Shown: positions 48,657 to 59,779 of the stretch, in pieces
How the letters are laid out: each line of letters begins with the position of its first letter
Numbering within the stretch: the first letter of the stretch is position 1
Assembly (NCBI RefSeq): GCF_003369915.1
Contig: NC_046673.1
Coordinates: 20,513,718 to 20,577,717, forward strand
Source of the DNA: Drosophila miranda
Lineage: Eukaryota; Arthropoda; Insecta; Diptera; Drosophilidae
Direction of reading: 5' to 3'
Length of the DNA: 64,000 bases
Notes under the pieces: model-generated
The model's database searches: none
What the model saw: only the letters and a program-made list of their open reading frames with translations
What the model was told of the DNA's origin: nothing
Position numbers and translations under genes: made by a program

Positions 48657-49623
48657 TTAGTAGTTGGCCTGGCCATAGGGGGAGGGGCTGTTGTAGAGGG
48701 GTGCCTCGTTGCCGGCGGCATAGCCATCGGCGGAGGAGGCAGAACCGGCAGCGGAGGCGGCCCCAGAGCCACCGTACGACTGCTGCTGGCTACCGTACGA
48801 CTGCGGCTGGCTACCGTACGACTGCGGCTGTCCATAGACGGGGGCAACAACGGGTGCCAGTGGCGCCTCGATCTTCTTGCCCGGCTTGTAGACCTTCACG
48901 TAGACGGGATTAAGGCTGAGGGGGGTGGGCACCTTGTTGATCACCTCCTGCTGGTAGATGACCGAAGGCTTGATCTTGTAGATCACGGGATTGCCACGGA
49001 CCACGGTGGGGGGTCCGCTGTTCACATGCGCTGGTGGTGCGCCCGGCTGGTGGACAATGATGGGGGGCAGGGGCTGGGTGGCGATCACCTGGTGGTTGTT
49101 GTGGCCCGACGGCACCAGCAGGGAACGGAACAGATGCTGATCCACAAACTGGGGCGAGACGACATTGATCTTGCCCTGGCGGATGTTGCTGGCGAGATTC
49201 GTCTCGGCCAGCGACTCGGCAATGTCCTCGGAGTTCTTCAGCTTCTGGTAGGTGGGATTGGCGTTCAGAGCCTGCAGCTGGGCCTGGACACGACCCAGAC
49301 GACGGGCCTCCTCTTGCGTGGGCTGGATCTCGGCCTGCGCTGCGATCTGGCTGGCCGCTGGCTGCGAGCCGCCCGTCGCCACGTTCACGTACTCCTCGAG
49401 GCCCCCAGACGGGCCACTGGGCAGGTACTGAATGGGTCCATGGCCGGGACCACCACCTCCACCTTGACCATAATTAGCGCTTACCAGCTGGACAAAGACA
49501 CAAAGAGATGGGCTTGGGTTAGCTTAGGGAATGGGCGGCGGGGGTTGTCTGGGTCTCAGGCTGGGGCTGTCTTACCGGTGCCGCAGCGATGGCGAGAATG
49601 CCAAACCAGAGTCCGAGTTGCAT
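48657..49623 (-). CDS. Cp36: Chorion (eggshell) protein S36
   Basis: There are two exons, 49623-49576 and 49487-48657, giving 292 aa (286 in D. melanogaster). Exon 1 encodes [16 protein letters not shown], with the rest of the signal peptide across the splice (LVSANYG). A Gly-rich [14 protein letters not shown] stretch follows. A helical central region ([19 protein letters not shown], then [18 protein letters not shown]) comes next. The chorion family core is [18 protein letters not shown], then [20 protein letters not shown]. The C-terminus has [14 protein letters not shown] repeats and an Ala/Ser-rich tail ending PSPYGQANY. It is a major early eggshell structural protein made by follicle cells. 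Confidence 0.95.
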
Positions 49624-49677
49624 GTTGCGGGTTACGTGTGTGTTGTCTACTGCTCGGTGTCTGGCCACCGGGCTAGC

Positions 49678-49723
49678 TCTTTATAGCGCCTATAATCGCC
49701 CCCCGCCATGGTCGGCTACGTGA
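49678..49723 (-). promoter_or_regulatory. Cp36: Cp36 promoter: TATA box and TCACGT element
   Basis: On the minus strand GCTATAAAG (about 49687-49679) is preceded by TCACGT at 49723-49718, the same arrangement as in Cp38. A start near 49650-49655 gives a leader of about 30 nt. Confidence 0.75.
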
Positions 49724-49724
49724 T

Positions 49725-50620
49725 CTTTACCAACGATTTCCCATTTCCGATTTCGGTTCACCTTTGTGTCTCGGCCAACTCAGAAAGCCATCAGCCCTCA
49801 GCCAACCTCCTAACCACCCAACTGCTCCGCTCCGCTCCGCTCAGATCAGATCAGATCTCTCTGTCTCTCGTCGCAATCTCATCTCTCTGTGCCATTGGAC
49901 GGATGGCTTCTTTGTGGCATACCCATACCTCTTGTGAGTCAAACCCATGGTTGCCCGATCTCCCGCTCAATCTTTGACGAACCAAAGTGGCTTGAGTGGA
50001 GTGGCTTGATCTCTTTGGGGGTTACGCAGACCAAGATGAGTGTTTCTCTTTCTCAGAAAGTATTTAGTTGTGGATTTCTTAGGGTTTTCTTTCAACTTCA
50101 GCATCTTCTGGCTGATAGAAGATTGAAGATAAAGGTTAAGATTTTAGTGCGATTTCGATCATCTGCTGTTTGGGAATAAAGTCACAACCAGTCTCTAGAT
50201 GGAAAGACTTGAGAGAACTTTACACAGTAGCACAAAGGTCTTCGTTAAACTGTTAAAGAATTAAATATGGTGCCATGATCTCTATCTTTGTGGAAGTATA
50301 CCTTAATGCCCGTTCATTATCAAAAGATCTTCCGGATCTTCCTCTTCTCTTTGAGACCTTCATTAACTTCCGTTCAGTGGTTTCCAATGGAGGCATCGTA
50401 GTGTTTCATTTTCTTTATCTAAAGTGATTTTGGGTGATTTTCCAACCACTTGGATAGTTGGCCCCAACCAGGAGTCCTCTTAATCCTCGCACAAACAACA
50501 TCATAGCTGTGGTTTTCCTCATTTTATTTTGTACTTCCCCTTAAATGTTTGTGTAATGTAATTGGCTGTGCCTCATTTATAGAACCCAATTGGAGGCCAG
50601 GCCTTAAGTCTAAGCTAATC
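49725..50620. other. Spacer between Cp36 and the next eggshell gene
   Basis: I see no gene. Near the Cp36 promoter is CTCCGCTCCGCTCAGATCAGATC repeat sequence. Minus-strand TTTATT near 50524 and 50575 can serve as polyadenylation signals for the gene ending at 50621. Confidence 0.4.
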
Positions 50621-51767
50621 CTAGAGTCCCCGCCTGTACAGGAGATAGGTGAGATCGCGGGTGGGTCGACTGCCGTAGTCGTTGAAGGGCGACTTGAACG
50701 GCAGCTGGCTGCCAAAGGTGTCCGACTCATCTTCGTCGGGGGATCGTCCGATGCCACCTCCCGCTTGAATGGCCGCTGCTGCTGCGTGCTGGGCTCCCGG
50801 ACTCGATTGGGCCGCATGCAGCTGATCCTCGCTGGAGTTGATGATAGTACGGATGGGTGGGCGGTGGTTGATGTATCGCACTTGTTGTTGTTGCTGCGGC
50901 TGCTGTTGCTGGGCCTTGGGCCTTGGATATGGTCTTTGGTATCTGTGTGTGTGTGGCTGCTGTTGGTGTGTGTGTTGGTGTGTGTGTGGGTGTGGGTATT
51001 GGTGTATCTGTGTGTGTGCTCGTGGTGTGTATTGCTGGGCATGCTGCTGTGTGTAACCATATCTCTGCTGCTGCTGCTGCTGCTGATGGATCAGGTATCG
51101 CTGCTTCATGGCCAAGGCCTCTCCCTCAAGACCCTGCTGCTGCCTGGGGGAGCTACGTTGCGTATAGCGAGCTCTGGGCTGCTGTTGCATGGAGTCTGGT
51201 CGCTCTGCCCCCGGCAGATACTCATGGTGCACCTCCTCGTGAATGCCATTCTGTGTCTGATTGACCAGACGATTGTACTCTTCATTGGTGCCGCCCACCT
51301 GCAGGTGAATGGCATGCTTGAAGTCATCCCCCAGATGCTTCATCCAGAATGTGTCATCCACCTCTCCCGTGGTATAGATGCGCGTGGTCTGGCCGCTCTT
51401 GGCCTTGCCCACCACCGCATTGGTGGCGGACAGCACATCAATCACATCGTACTCCTGCTTCGACGCAGAGCCACTGCCCGGCGGCGACAGCTGCTCCACG
51501 CGCGCCGCCTTCCGAAGATCTCCAGTGATCAGACGATCGGTGGTCTCTGGTATGGACGGACTGGGACTAGTGGCCTCGTCGTCATCGATATCCTCACTGG
51601 CCGTGGTATCGTTGATATTCTACGGAATATGATGGATGTGTGTTCGCTTAGTTCGGTTCTTGGCTTTGGGGGGAATCTCGAAGACTTACCTCTGGCCGGA
51701 CTCGGCCCAGGGCCAGCATCAGCAGCAAGAGCAGCAGTGGCCAACTGCAGTGGACTTTCGATTCCAT
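50621..51767 (-). CDS. Putative eggshell protein, Gln/His/Tyr-rich (Cp7F-type, member A)
   Basis: There are two exons, 51767-51690 and 51619-50621, giving 358 aa. Exon 1 encodes a signal peptide (MESKVHCSWPLLLLLLMLAL) and ends at PE/GTAAGT. Exon 2 starts NINDTTASEDIDDD, an acidic stretch. It continues with a folded-looking part (KQEYDVIDVLSATNAVVGKA, IYTTGEVDDTFWMKHLGDDF). A low-complexity arm rich in Gln, His, Pro and Tyr follows (for example RYGYTQQHAQQYTPRAHTQ), and the end reads SPFNDYGSRPTRDLTYLLYRRGL. The position beside Cp36, same strand, short signal-peptide exon and TATA promoter fit one of the minor 7F chorion genes (Cp7Fa, b or c in D. melanogaster). I cannot say which. Confidence 0.75.
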
Positions 51768-51786
51768 TTCGATGGAGCTCGCATTT

Positions 51787-51944
51787 GACTGAACCCGGGG
51801 CAGCCAATGGATTCCGTTTAAATAGCCACCAAAAGACACTGCCACTGCCACTCTGCCACTGCGTGAGCTGCCGTGAATGCTCAGGTTACGCGCCAAGTCC
51901 GAAACAGAAGAAAAAAAACGGAAGAAAAACGTGCCGGGACGTGA
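51787..51944 (-). promoter_or_regulatory. Promoter of Cp7F-type gene A
   Basis: On the minus strand CTATTTAAAC (about 51826-51817) lies about 31 bp before the initiator TTCAGTC (A at 51790). A TCACGT element occurs at 51944-51939, about 115 bp further up than in Cp38 and Cp36. Confidence 0.65.
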
Positions 51945-51949
51945 TCTAT

Positions 51950-54070
51950 GGTCAGATACTCAGATGTGTATCATCATCAACGAATCTGTTGTGATCTTGA
52001 TGCGTCAGTCCCATAGCCATAGCCGTAGCCAGGCAGAGATCGTACGAGACAGAGAAAAGCACTCACTCCCAGGGCCATTGGAAATAGTTTTTACTGAATG
52101 ATTTAACCAGCTCTCTTTCTCTCTCCGACTCTGTCTCTCCGCTTCTGTATTACCTCAGAATGGGGCAATTCTTATCGTTTGGCAGTGGCAAAGGAATACA
52201 AATGATAGGTATATCCCAATGGCTTTCTTTAATGCTGTTCAGTGTTCTTTTTATCTCGTATCTCTCTCTCTCTATATGTAGAGATTTTGGCTCAATCCAA
52301 AAGAATTTTACTGGCTTGAATGATCAACAACTTGCACATACTCGTACTTACTATGGAACCGCAGCCATGGCATGCAGCCATTAACAGATCGTGATAAATA
52401 CTCATTTTTGAAATAATTGAGCTCATACGAGCATGTTCACTAATTCATTAAATTGAATGCCGAATCTTTGATAACATTGAATTTTGATATCACATTTTAT
52501 CACGATAAAGACCTGTTTATGTGCAAAGGAAAAAATGGATCAATGATAATATTATGTGCCACAAAATGTATGAAATATATACCTTTGTATGATTATACTT
52601 TTACCTCAGACTCGGCTTGAAAATATAGCAAAAAGGTATAGCATGTAACATACATATGTACCATAGAAATCCATCCTTAAATTTTAAACGTTAAAATTCT
52701 GGAGCAACCATTTGGCAGGAATTATACTTTGGAGATGGTCAAAAACTAAACAAAGAAAGTCCTCCGGAATTGAGAAGAAATGTAAGGCAAACACTGGACA
52801 TCTTCAAGCCTCGTTCGGGTTCTAAGCAGCCCTGATGGTGCCTGTTTCCTGCACCATTCATATCACTTTTGGGCTTTGCTATCCCCATGGAAACCATATA
52901 CAGACTATAGCGGAGTTGCCCAGAGAGAAAATGGTTCGCTTTTACAAATACAGTACAATACTTTTCCCAGTCCTAAAACTCACGGTCTGGTACAGTCTTT
53001 TTTTTATTCTTCATTGATGCCTACGCCTTATCCGTTGTGCTTGGGGATCGCAGTCGGACCTCTTTTCTTTGTGGTAAAAGGAGGTCTAACTTACCGGTGA
53101 TTGGCCTTGGCGCCATTTGCCACCCATCTCCATAACCTGGGCAGAAAGTAGTAGTCCAAGGTGTTTCCTCTGCTTTCTGCTGTCAGAAGTAAACACTTGC
53201 TAGCCATCCTCTGGGGAGGTCCAGTAGGAGCAACGGAACGGCAAGAACCGCGACTCTACATTCATATCCGATACTCAGTCAGTATGGACGCCAGAGGATA
53301 CACACTGCACGAGGAAGAGGTTGGAAGGCGCTGTTTCTTCTGGCTATAATAATGATCCGATCCAAGCCCGATTCGACAATCATTTTCTATGATTCTTTGT
53401 TTTCGGTTGTGCATTTTTACGGGCATACTTTTAGGGGAATACATTTCGTGTACGCAACCTGAGGAACCGAACCCCACCGCCCCAAAAATCAAATCAAGCG
53501 TATCCAAGCATTTTAATCAAAAGCAAATATTTTATTAAACTCTGAATTGGAGCAAAAAAAAACGTGGAGAGCTGCAGAAAGACAAGGCGAAACGTAGACA
53601 GAAATTTGTGGAGGACAGAGTGCGAGAGAGATGGAGAGAGGGAGAGGGAGAGGAAAGGGATAGGGTAGGTGGTCAGAAATCTAGTTACATTTATATGCAA
53701 GACTCCCCAGAATGGTGCTCCACTGGCCTACATTCGGAGACCCCATTTGGCCGACCTCAGCATATTGATTGGGTGCGGTTCGCGTTGGGTTGTTTATGGG
53801 TTTTGGGTTTGGGTTTGGGTTTGGGCTTTCGGTTTTCGGTTTTCGGTTTTGGGTGTCTCTTCAGTAGCCCTCATCGTGGTTGCAGCTGCAAAGAGAAGAA
53901 AAAACGAAGGGGAAAGTGAATGAAAAAAGAAACGCCAACATCATTTTCAATTTATTACATATATTCATTTTTGTTTGCTTGGTTGGGGGGGTGGTGGTGG
54001 GGTGGTGTTGTGGTTATCTTCTTATGGAACTATGTAAATTAGATATAAGCTAAAGATCACTTTGGGACTC
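51950..54070. other. Intergenic stretch inside the eggshell cluster
   Basis: No supportable gene. It has a CTCT tract near 52109-52140, GAGAGG-rich sequence near 53620-53660 and TTTGGG repeats near 53800-53825. Follicle-cell enhancers or amplification sequences could lie here, but I cannot point to any. Confidence 0.35.
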
Positions 54071-54076
54071 TGGGGG

Positions 54077-55662
54077 CTAGAACCAGGCTCGCAGGTACTC
54101 GGAAATGGGTGGCACATTGTAGGTGTCGATACTGTAGCCGTTCTGGACATGACTGTTGTAGCCATAGGTCTTGGCGGGCGTCGTGGAGTAGTCGGCATGA
54201 AGGGTATGGTCCGGCTCAGTGGACGAGTCGAAGCCCCAGCCGCCGAGGCGTCCGTCAATGAGCTTCTTGAGGAAGTCCGTTGTTTGCCTCTTCTGATGGG
54301 GCTCGGGATAGTGCGTGCTCGACTCCAGATAGTGCGGATGCGGGTAGATAATCTCTGAGATGAGTCTGTCCAGCTGAGAGTCGGACACATGCTCTACGGG
54401 ATAGCCACCGCCGCTGCCCAGCAGAGCAGATGGATAACCACGCCGCGTCACCGACTCCAAGTCGCCGGCAAACTGCAGCGGCGTGGAGCCCTGCTCCAGC
54501 GGATCGGGCACGGAGGTCGTCGACAGCAGACTGCGAAGCTGCGAATCATCCACATACTTGTAGTCGTCCAGTGGCAGACCCAATGGCGATGGGATCTGCA
54601 GTGGATAGTAGTAGCCCAAAGCGGCTCGCTTGGCGGGTATGGTGTTCTGCTGTTCCGTCGTCACTGGCAGCTCTGTTTGATCCTCCGTCGGATCGAACTC
54701 TTTGCCAGCCTCTTCGGTGGCTGGAGGGAGAGGCTGAGGAGGAGGAGGCCCGACTGCCGTAATGGCGCCACAGCCCATATGACACTGGCCCGGCTGGAAA
54801 TTTGGATTGAGCGTCTCCGGCATGAACTGTATGATCTCGGGGGCCGTCAAGTCAATCTGGGCCCGTTCCCGCTCCAGCAGATCGAATTCTCCTTTGATAT
54901 CACGCTTGGCCAGCCGCCTACCCAATCCCAACCAGCCAGCCGGTGACTTCTTGGTCTTGCGCTTCGTCTTTGGGGATGGTTCATGCGACTCTGCTGGCAT
55001 CAGGCCAAAGAGTTTCTGCTGCTGCTGCTGCTGCTGGGCGGCCAAATCCTTGTGATAGAGCTTCACGTAGCGTGGGGGTCGCTCCTGGAGCTGTTGCTGG
55101 CGCATTAGACGCCTGCGGATCAATGAGCCGGGCGTGCGCAGGTCACGACGACGTCGTATGGCATTGGGGGACCTTGGGCCTGGGTCTGGGCCTGGGCCTG
55201 GGGCTACATACCTTGGTTTGGGGCTGGAGCAGCTCGAGCAACTGCAGCTGGATGTATGCTTGGCGGCACAATCTGCAAAGGGTGATCATGATTGGTTATT
55301 ATTTTAACAATGGCAGGGTATGGGTTGATCTCCCACTCACCTCCTTTGTTGACCGTCACCCGATCGACTTTGGCATACAGCTTGGATTCGGGATACTTGG
55401 GCGGCGGCGGTGTCCTGGGCTGTTCGACGGTGAAATCGAAGCTATAGCTGATCTTCGCCTTGGTCTGGACGGGTTTTTCCACACGATAGCCATACTCGCT
55501 GGCCCCATACTTCTTGGGCTTGGGCGGATTGGGCACATTCAGCTGATAGCCCAGCTGGGTGGGACAGGCACAGCCCTCGCCCGTATAGACGACCTCAACA
55601 GGAGCCGACTGGACCAGGCCTAGTACCACAACCAGGCCCAGAAGGGTTAACAATTGGCGCAT
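54077..55662 (-). CDS. Putative secreted eggshell protein, Pro/Gln-rich, 505 aa (Cp7F-type, member B)
   Basis: There are two exons, 55662-55341 and 55272-54077. The signal peptide is MRQLLTLLGLVVVLGLVQSA. An upstream in-frame ATG at 55752 touches the TATA box (about 55754-55762) and so cannot be in the mRNA. The first part has a GEGCACPTQLGYQLNVPNPP motif and a basic-aromatic core. Exon 2 begins with a Cys/Ser cluster (DCAAKHTSSCSCSSCSSPKP), then a Pro-Gly run. Basic RRRRDLR, RRLAKR and HQKRQ sites look like furin-type cleavage points. A 39-bp segment near 55173-55211 has GT and AG ends but is open in frame and too short to be an intron. The family is not recognised; its location and promoter suggest an eggshell protein. 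Confidence 0.7.
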
Positions 55663-55753
55663 AATTCTTTCGTTTGGATCTGTGTGCGGATCGATGTGTG
55701 CTTTCGTGTCTGCCGTTGGGGCTACTACTAGCCGCAGCTTCAATTGTCGCATT

Positions 55754-55762
55754 CTTTATATG
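55754..55762 (-). promoter_or_regulatory. TATA box of Cp7F-type gene B
   Basis: On the minus strand CATATAAAG gives an expected start near 55725-55735 and a leader of about 65-70 nt. This placement decides the start codon at 55662. No exact TCACGT is seen within 100 bp. Confidence 0.65.
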
Positions 55763-55769
55763 GAACCGT

Positions 55770-57930
55770 TGCATCCACCGATGCAATGTCTCACGCAGCC
55801 GCCGGCCACTGACCACGTCTCTGGGGCTTGAGGTTGGGGCTCTGTGTGCCCCAACGAGCAGCTCGTTGAACTTGAACTTCGGCAAGGTTTTCTCTATATG
55901 CTCTCCCCTCTGTTGTGGTTGTTTTTGGGTTTCGCTGACCTTTTCAAATTTCAAAATTTGCATTTGCTTTCGCATTGGGTCATGTTTTCCATCAAAAGAC
56001 ATGTTCCCAGCTTTCGCTGGTTTTTTCAGTGTCTTTCAGCGTTTAAATTGGCTAAATCCAAATGTTGTGCCAAATTAATTTTCTCATTTGGCTTGTGGCG
56101 CGCGTTGATGCTGCCACACATTCCAAGGATGCCATGCCACACAAATACAGTGCTGGGAAGGGGGGAAGGGAAGCCTGCAGTGAAAATGCTTCATTATGCT
56201 TATGCCCTCTGCCTCTAACTCTACCTCTGTTTTGGGATCGCAACGTTTCAATTGTGTGTGTTTTCTTATGGCATTACCTCTGCTCTGCTCTCTCGCTTGC
56301 CCTGACTGCATTCGTTTTCGTTCGGCTTCCGCCTTCGGTGGCTCTCTCTGCCTGCCATCTGCAAGGGAAGTTCCTCGTGTGGTTCTGTGCCTCGGCTAAC
56401 GCTGACTGAATTTACTTCGATTCCCCTCTGCTCTGCCTTTGCTCTGTTTTCACCCTGTCTCTGCTGCTCTGCTCTGCTAAATGCTTTCAATCAATTGCTT
56501 GTTGTGGCTAATCTCTACCCTCTACCTCACGATCCACTCCACTCTCCGATCGCATTCTCTCTCACTCTCTCAGTAATGCAATAGGAAAATGATAAGATGC
56601 AGCCAAGTAACTGTACGGCAAGCACGCCAGAAAGATGAGTCAATTCATGCACAGCCTATTGAAAAAAAAAAATGTGTACAAAGTACATATTTGGATTTAG
56701 TAGTCTTGGAAAATCATCAGGAATTTCCAGTGTATTCAGTTCATTCGAGAAGTCGGAGCAATACGGAAGTAATTAAAATTCAATATTTTAAATTACAGAA
56801 GTGCAAACACCTTTTTTTTATGTTTTTAAAAGTGTTTGTTTAAAGTGTTAATGGAAAGCTATTTATCAAGCATTAACGTGAAGAAATTAATTGACCTATG
56901 AAAATTCGTAGTAATTCTTTTGGTGGCATATTTCAGAATTTCTTGTCGATCTGATTTCGTTCAATAAGAACAAATTCTCTTTATTTGTACAGGTCTTGGC
57001 TCGTCTAGACGGTTTTTTGGGATGTTTCCCATGGATATATTTAGATATCCTCGCTAGCCGCGAGAATAGATCCCTTCTTGGCTAGAAGAGCCTCTGCTGG
57101 AGCTGTCGTCACTGGGTTTGGCTTTTTGTGTGCCTCGTCGTCCGAAGCATTAACCTCACTACTGGAAATATCCTCCGAAGAACGATCCTCAATGGAGATT
57201 AAGATCACTGTCTTAGAGCCATGAAGCTACACGGATTTTTTTCTCTTGGTGTGTGCATGTGGTACGCCACCGTTTTTAGAGCGTAGACGGAAGTAAACAA
57301 GGAGGTCGGATGCCAGTTTTTTCAGTAGGTTCGAAATGTCGGAGATAAGTCGAATTCTAAATTAAATCCTAGTATATGAAAAGCTTCAAAAGAAACAAAT
57401 TCTCTTCAGTTTTAAAGAAGCTCAACTGGTGGGGGTCAGCCCATCATCGTTGGACTTCCCACAAAGGGAAACAATCTGCTAAGAAAGTGAAATTTTTCTC
57501 CATTGAAATCGGATCGTTCGTCGGAGATAATTTCCAGTATTGAGACTAGTATTTAGAGGACGAAGCCCGCCAAAAAGTCAGCCCAGATGGCAGACTCTCA
57601 TCTCTCGCCACCCCTCGGGCGATGAAACCAAAGGGCTCCAGCGAGGACTACGACAATCGATAAGAAAGAGCCTGTCAAGAATCCACAACTCTGAAGACAT
57701 CAGAAGAAAGATACATAGGTTCCGACCTAAGGAACCAGTGGCTGATTAAATCTAACATATGAATATATGAAATATGTAAGTGTAGATTAATGTATAGCCA
57801 CGTTTGTGTTTGTTTTTTGCATAAATAGTGAGAAGTCAATATATTTAAACTCTAAGCCAGACAGACAAACATCCATCCATTCATTCCTTAGTATAAATAG
57901 TAGATATTTACAATCGGAAGGATGAGCAGG
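55770..57930. other. Intergenic stretch inside the eggshell cluster
   Basis: No intact gene is visible. The right half (57041-57620) contains an inverted pair of coding-like relics, listed separately. Confidence 0.4.
57041..57620. repeat. Inverted pair of coding-like relics
   Basis: The minus strand of 57228-57041 reads an open frame of about 62 codons with no ATG (...SIEDRSSEDISSSEVNAS..., ending ...SEDI*). The plus strand around 57486-57600 carries a similar sequence: AAGAAAGTGAAATTTTTCTCC, then CATTGA, GGATCGTTC, TCGGAG, ATTTCCAGTA and TGAG in the same order. The plus copy has small indels that shift its frame. Upstream of the plus copy is coding-like WTSHKGKQSAKK. The arms are about 120-160 bp with about 260 bp between. 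It is probably a decayed gene or transposon fragment copied in opposite directions. Confidence 0.55.
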
Positions 57931-57936
57931 ATATGC

Positions 57937-58790
57937 CTAATAGCAGCTACCAGCATCTGGCTCCTGGCGATTCGCATTGCGGTAGGAGGTTATGCGTCCC
58001 GGCTTGAATCCACAATCAACGGAAACCTTGCCGGCCACCTTGCCGTAGCCATCGCTGGAGGCGCTCTTGGAGGCGTAGCTGCTGGAGCCGTAGCTGCTGG
58101 AGCCATAGCTGCTGGAGCCATAGCTCGAGCGGGAACTGGATATTTTCTTGAACTTGGGGTTCTTAAATTGCTCGGTTATGTAGCCCAGCTGCTTGTAGGT
58201 TAACTGGGGGGCCGGCTCATCATCGGACTGCTGTTGCTCCTCCTCCTCGATGTACTCCTCTTCCTCCTCCTGTTTGGCAACATAGTTGGGCTTCTTCAGA
58301 GTGATGACCTCGCTCTTCAGCTTGAAGAGATTCTCCTCGGGCACATTGGAGAACTGTACCTTTTGAACACCATCCACAGGCTTCTGTGCAAAGCCAAAGG
58401 CCAGCTTAGCCTCGGGCACATTGATGGCCTTGCCGGCCTGGGCAGCCAGGCTCACACTGATGGGATCTGCGGCCGGACTGTTATCTTCCTCCTTCTCGGC
58501 CGCATAGGCAATGCTGTGAAAGGTTCAGGTGGTTAGCACATGGGACTGACGGTATCGTAATGGGGCTGGATCCACTTACTTGCCATAGCTGGAACTGGAG
58601 CTGGAGCCACTGCTGTAGCTATCGTCGCTCTGCTGGCATGCGCAGGTGGGTTTGCATGGTGTCGTCTGTGTGTAAATGATCGAGAGTTTCGGGGTATCGT
58701 TATAAGGTATCGAATTTGGTTTCTATCATTTTCAGATTGTTGATGCTTAGAAGCACGTACGGAGCGATAATGATGACGGGCGAAGAGCAT
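57937..58790 (-). CDS. Putative eggshell protein, Ser/Tyr/Glu-rich, 230 aa (Cp7F-type, member C)
   Basis: There are three exons, 58790-58761, 58665-58580 and 58513-57937, phases consistent. Exon 2 gives a Cys-rich stretch (TTPCKPTCACQQSDDSYSSG) and a Ser run. Exon 3 has a conserved-looking core (PISVSLAAQAGKAINVPEAK, then FGFAQKPVDGVQKVQFSNVP and NLFKLKSEVITLKKPNYVAK). Next come a Glu/Gln run (QEEEEEYIEEEEQQQ), YGSSS repeats, and CGFKPGRITSYRN near the end. The VSVSLAAQ...VPEAKLAFGFAQKP type core resembles minor chorion proteins, but this is from memory. The weak point is the start: MLFARHHYRS is a poor signal peptide, while an upstream frame of the same exon (LCLVTVNFTIIMLFA) would be a good one but lacks an ATG. 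Confidence 0.65.
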
Positions 58791-58892
58791 AATGATGGTG
58801 AAGTTTACGGTGACAAGGCATAGTTGAGGCTCTGGCTAGTATTGCAACCCACGACTCACTGGCGGCTCTCTGATAAAGAGGTCGACGCGGAA

Positions 58893-58906
58893 ATACTATA
58901 TACTGC
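58893..58906 (-). promoter_or_regulatory. TATA box of Cp7F-type gene C
   Basis: On the minus strand CAGTATATAGTATT lies about 105-115 bp upstream of the predicted ATG. The expected start is near 58868. The leader would hold one earlier ATG (58822) opening a short frame that overlaps the main start. Confidence 0.55.
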
Positions 58907-59035
58907 AGCTGAGGATGATGATGTTCTCGATGATGATGGATGCGCGCATTGATTAAAATTAGTTACTGGTCCCGGATCTATTGTGCTAGGGCTAATTCTA
59001 AGACTTAAGCTATTATGAGTGGTTAGTCATGTTGG

Positions 59036-59660
59036 TTAGATTTGATACTGGTAGCCGGATGAACGCCTCTTGTAGCAGTCGATATGCTCCAGACGTTGCA
59101 GACGCTCGGCCAGACGGCGAGCCGCCAGTGTTTTGGCCTCGAGTGCACCCTCGAGCATACGGCGACCCAAGAGATTGTTGAAGGCGTGCACATATTGAAA
59201 GAGATCACGTACTTTTCCGCAGGTCTTGGGCAGTTGGGCGGGTTCGATCAGCTGCTTGCTGCACCAGCAATTGTCACCGATCGGCGAGAGGTTCACATCG
59301 CTGGGCTCATAGTAGCGGGGCTTCGGACGCACAATTGTCGGTCCTTGGCAGCTTTGGCAATAGTCGGAACCCTTTTCCGAGCATACACAGGCAGCCAGCA
59401 GCTGTAAAACCAGTAGAAATGTTTAATTAAACACATTTATCTTTTATCAAGTAAACACACGCGAATTTTTTAAGCAGTGTTCGCTAACGTCAAAAGAGCT
59501 TTCTTCAATCCGTCACATTAGTCGTCGCACTTTCACACGCACAATTATTGCCGGTCCGTTCAAATGAGATGTTCTTGCTCGCTCTTTCCTTCGATATGCT
59601 TACCGCTTGAGTGCAGTGCATCGCCAGCAGCAATGAGAGAAACAGTTTACAGGCTTGCAT
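59036..59660 (-). CDS. Small Cys-containing secreted protein, 140 aa (Cp7F-type, member D)
   Basis: There are two exons, 59660-59604 and 59401-59036, phase 0. The signal peptide MQACKLFLSLLLAMHCTQA fills exon 1, which ends at GCG/GTAAGC. The mature part opens LLAACVCSEKGSDYCQSCQG, then has YYEPSDVNLSPIGDNCWCSK and an Arg/Leu/Ala-rich helix (ALEAKTLAARRLAERLQRLE) before HIDCYKRRSSGYQYQI. There are about eight Cys in the mature part, so disulfides are likely. A TATATAAA box on the minus strand at about 59771-59764 gives a start near 59735. It is last in the minus-strand series that begins with Cp38. Its role in the eggshell is inferred from position, strand and architecture only. Confidence 0.7.
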
Positions 59661-59763
59661 TCTGGTCTGCTTTGGGGCTTGGCTTTGGTTTGGTTTTCTT
59701 ATCGGTCGCGTGCCGCTCGGTGCTCGTTAAAAGTTTGAACTGCTAATGGAGTGGACCACACGT

Positions 59764-59771
59764 TTTATATA
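59764..59771 (-). promoter_or_regulatory. TATA box of Cp7F-type gene D
   Basis: On the minus strand GGTATATAAAACG lies about 105 bp before the ATG. No TCACGT is seen in the next 150 bp. Confidence 0.65.
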
Positions 59772-59779
59772 CCCCAGAA

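Noticed and set aside
55173-55211. GT...AG segment within eggshell gene B that could be a second intron
   Set aside because: It is 39 bp, below the workable intron size in flies, is a multiple of three, and reads open in frame (VAPGPGPDPGP). I kept it as coding.
55663-55752. Longer N-terminus for eggshell gene B starting at 55752
   Set aside because: That ATG lies against the TATA box and upstream of the expected transcription start. The inner Met begins a clean signal peptide.
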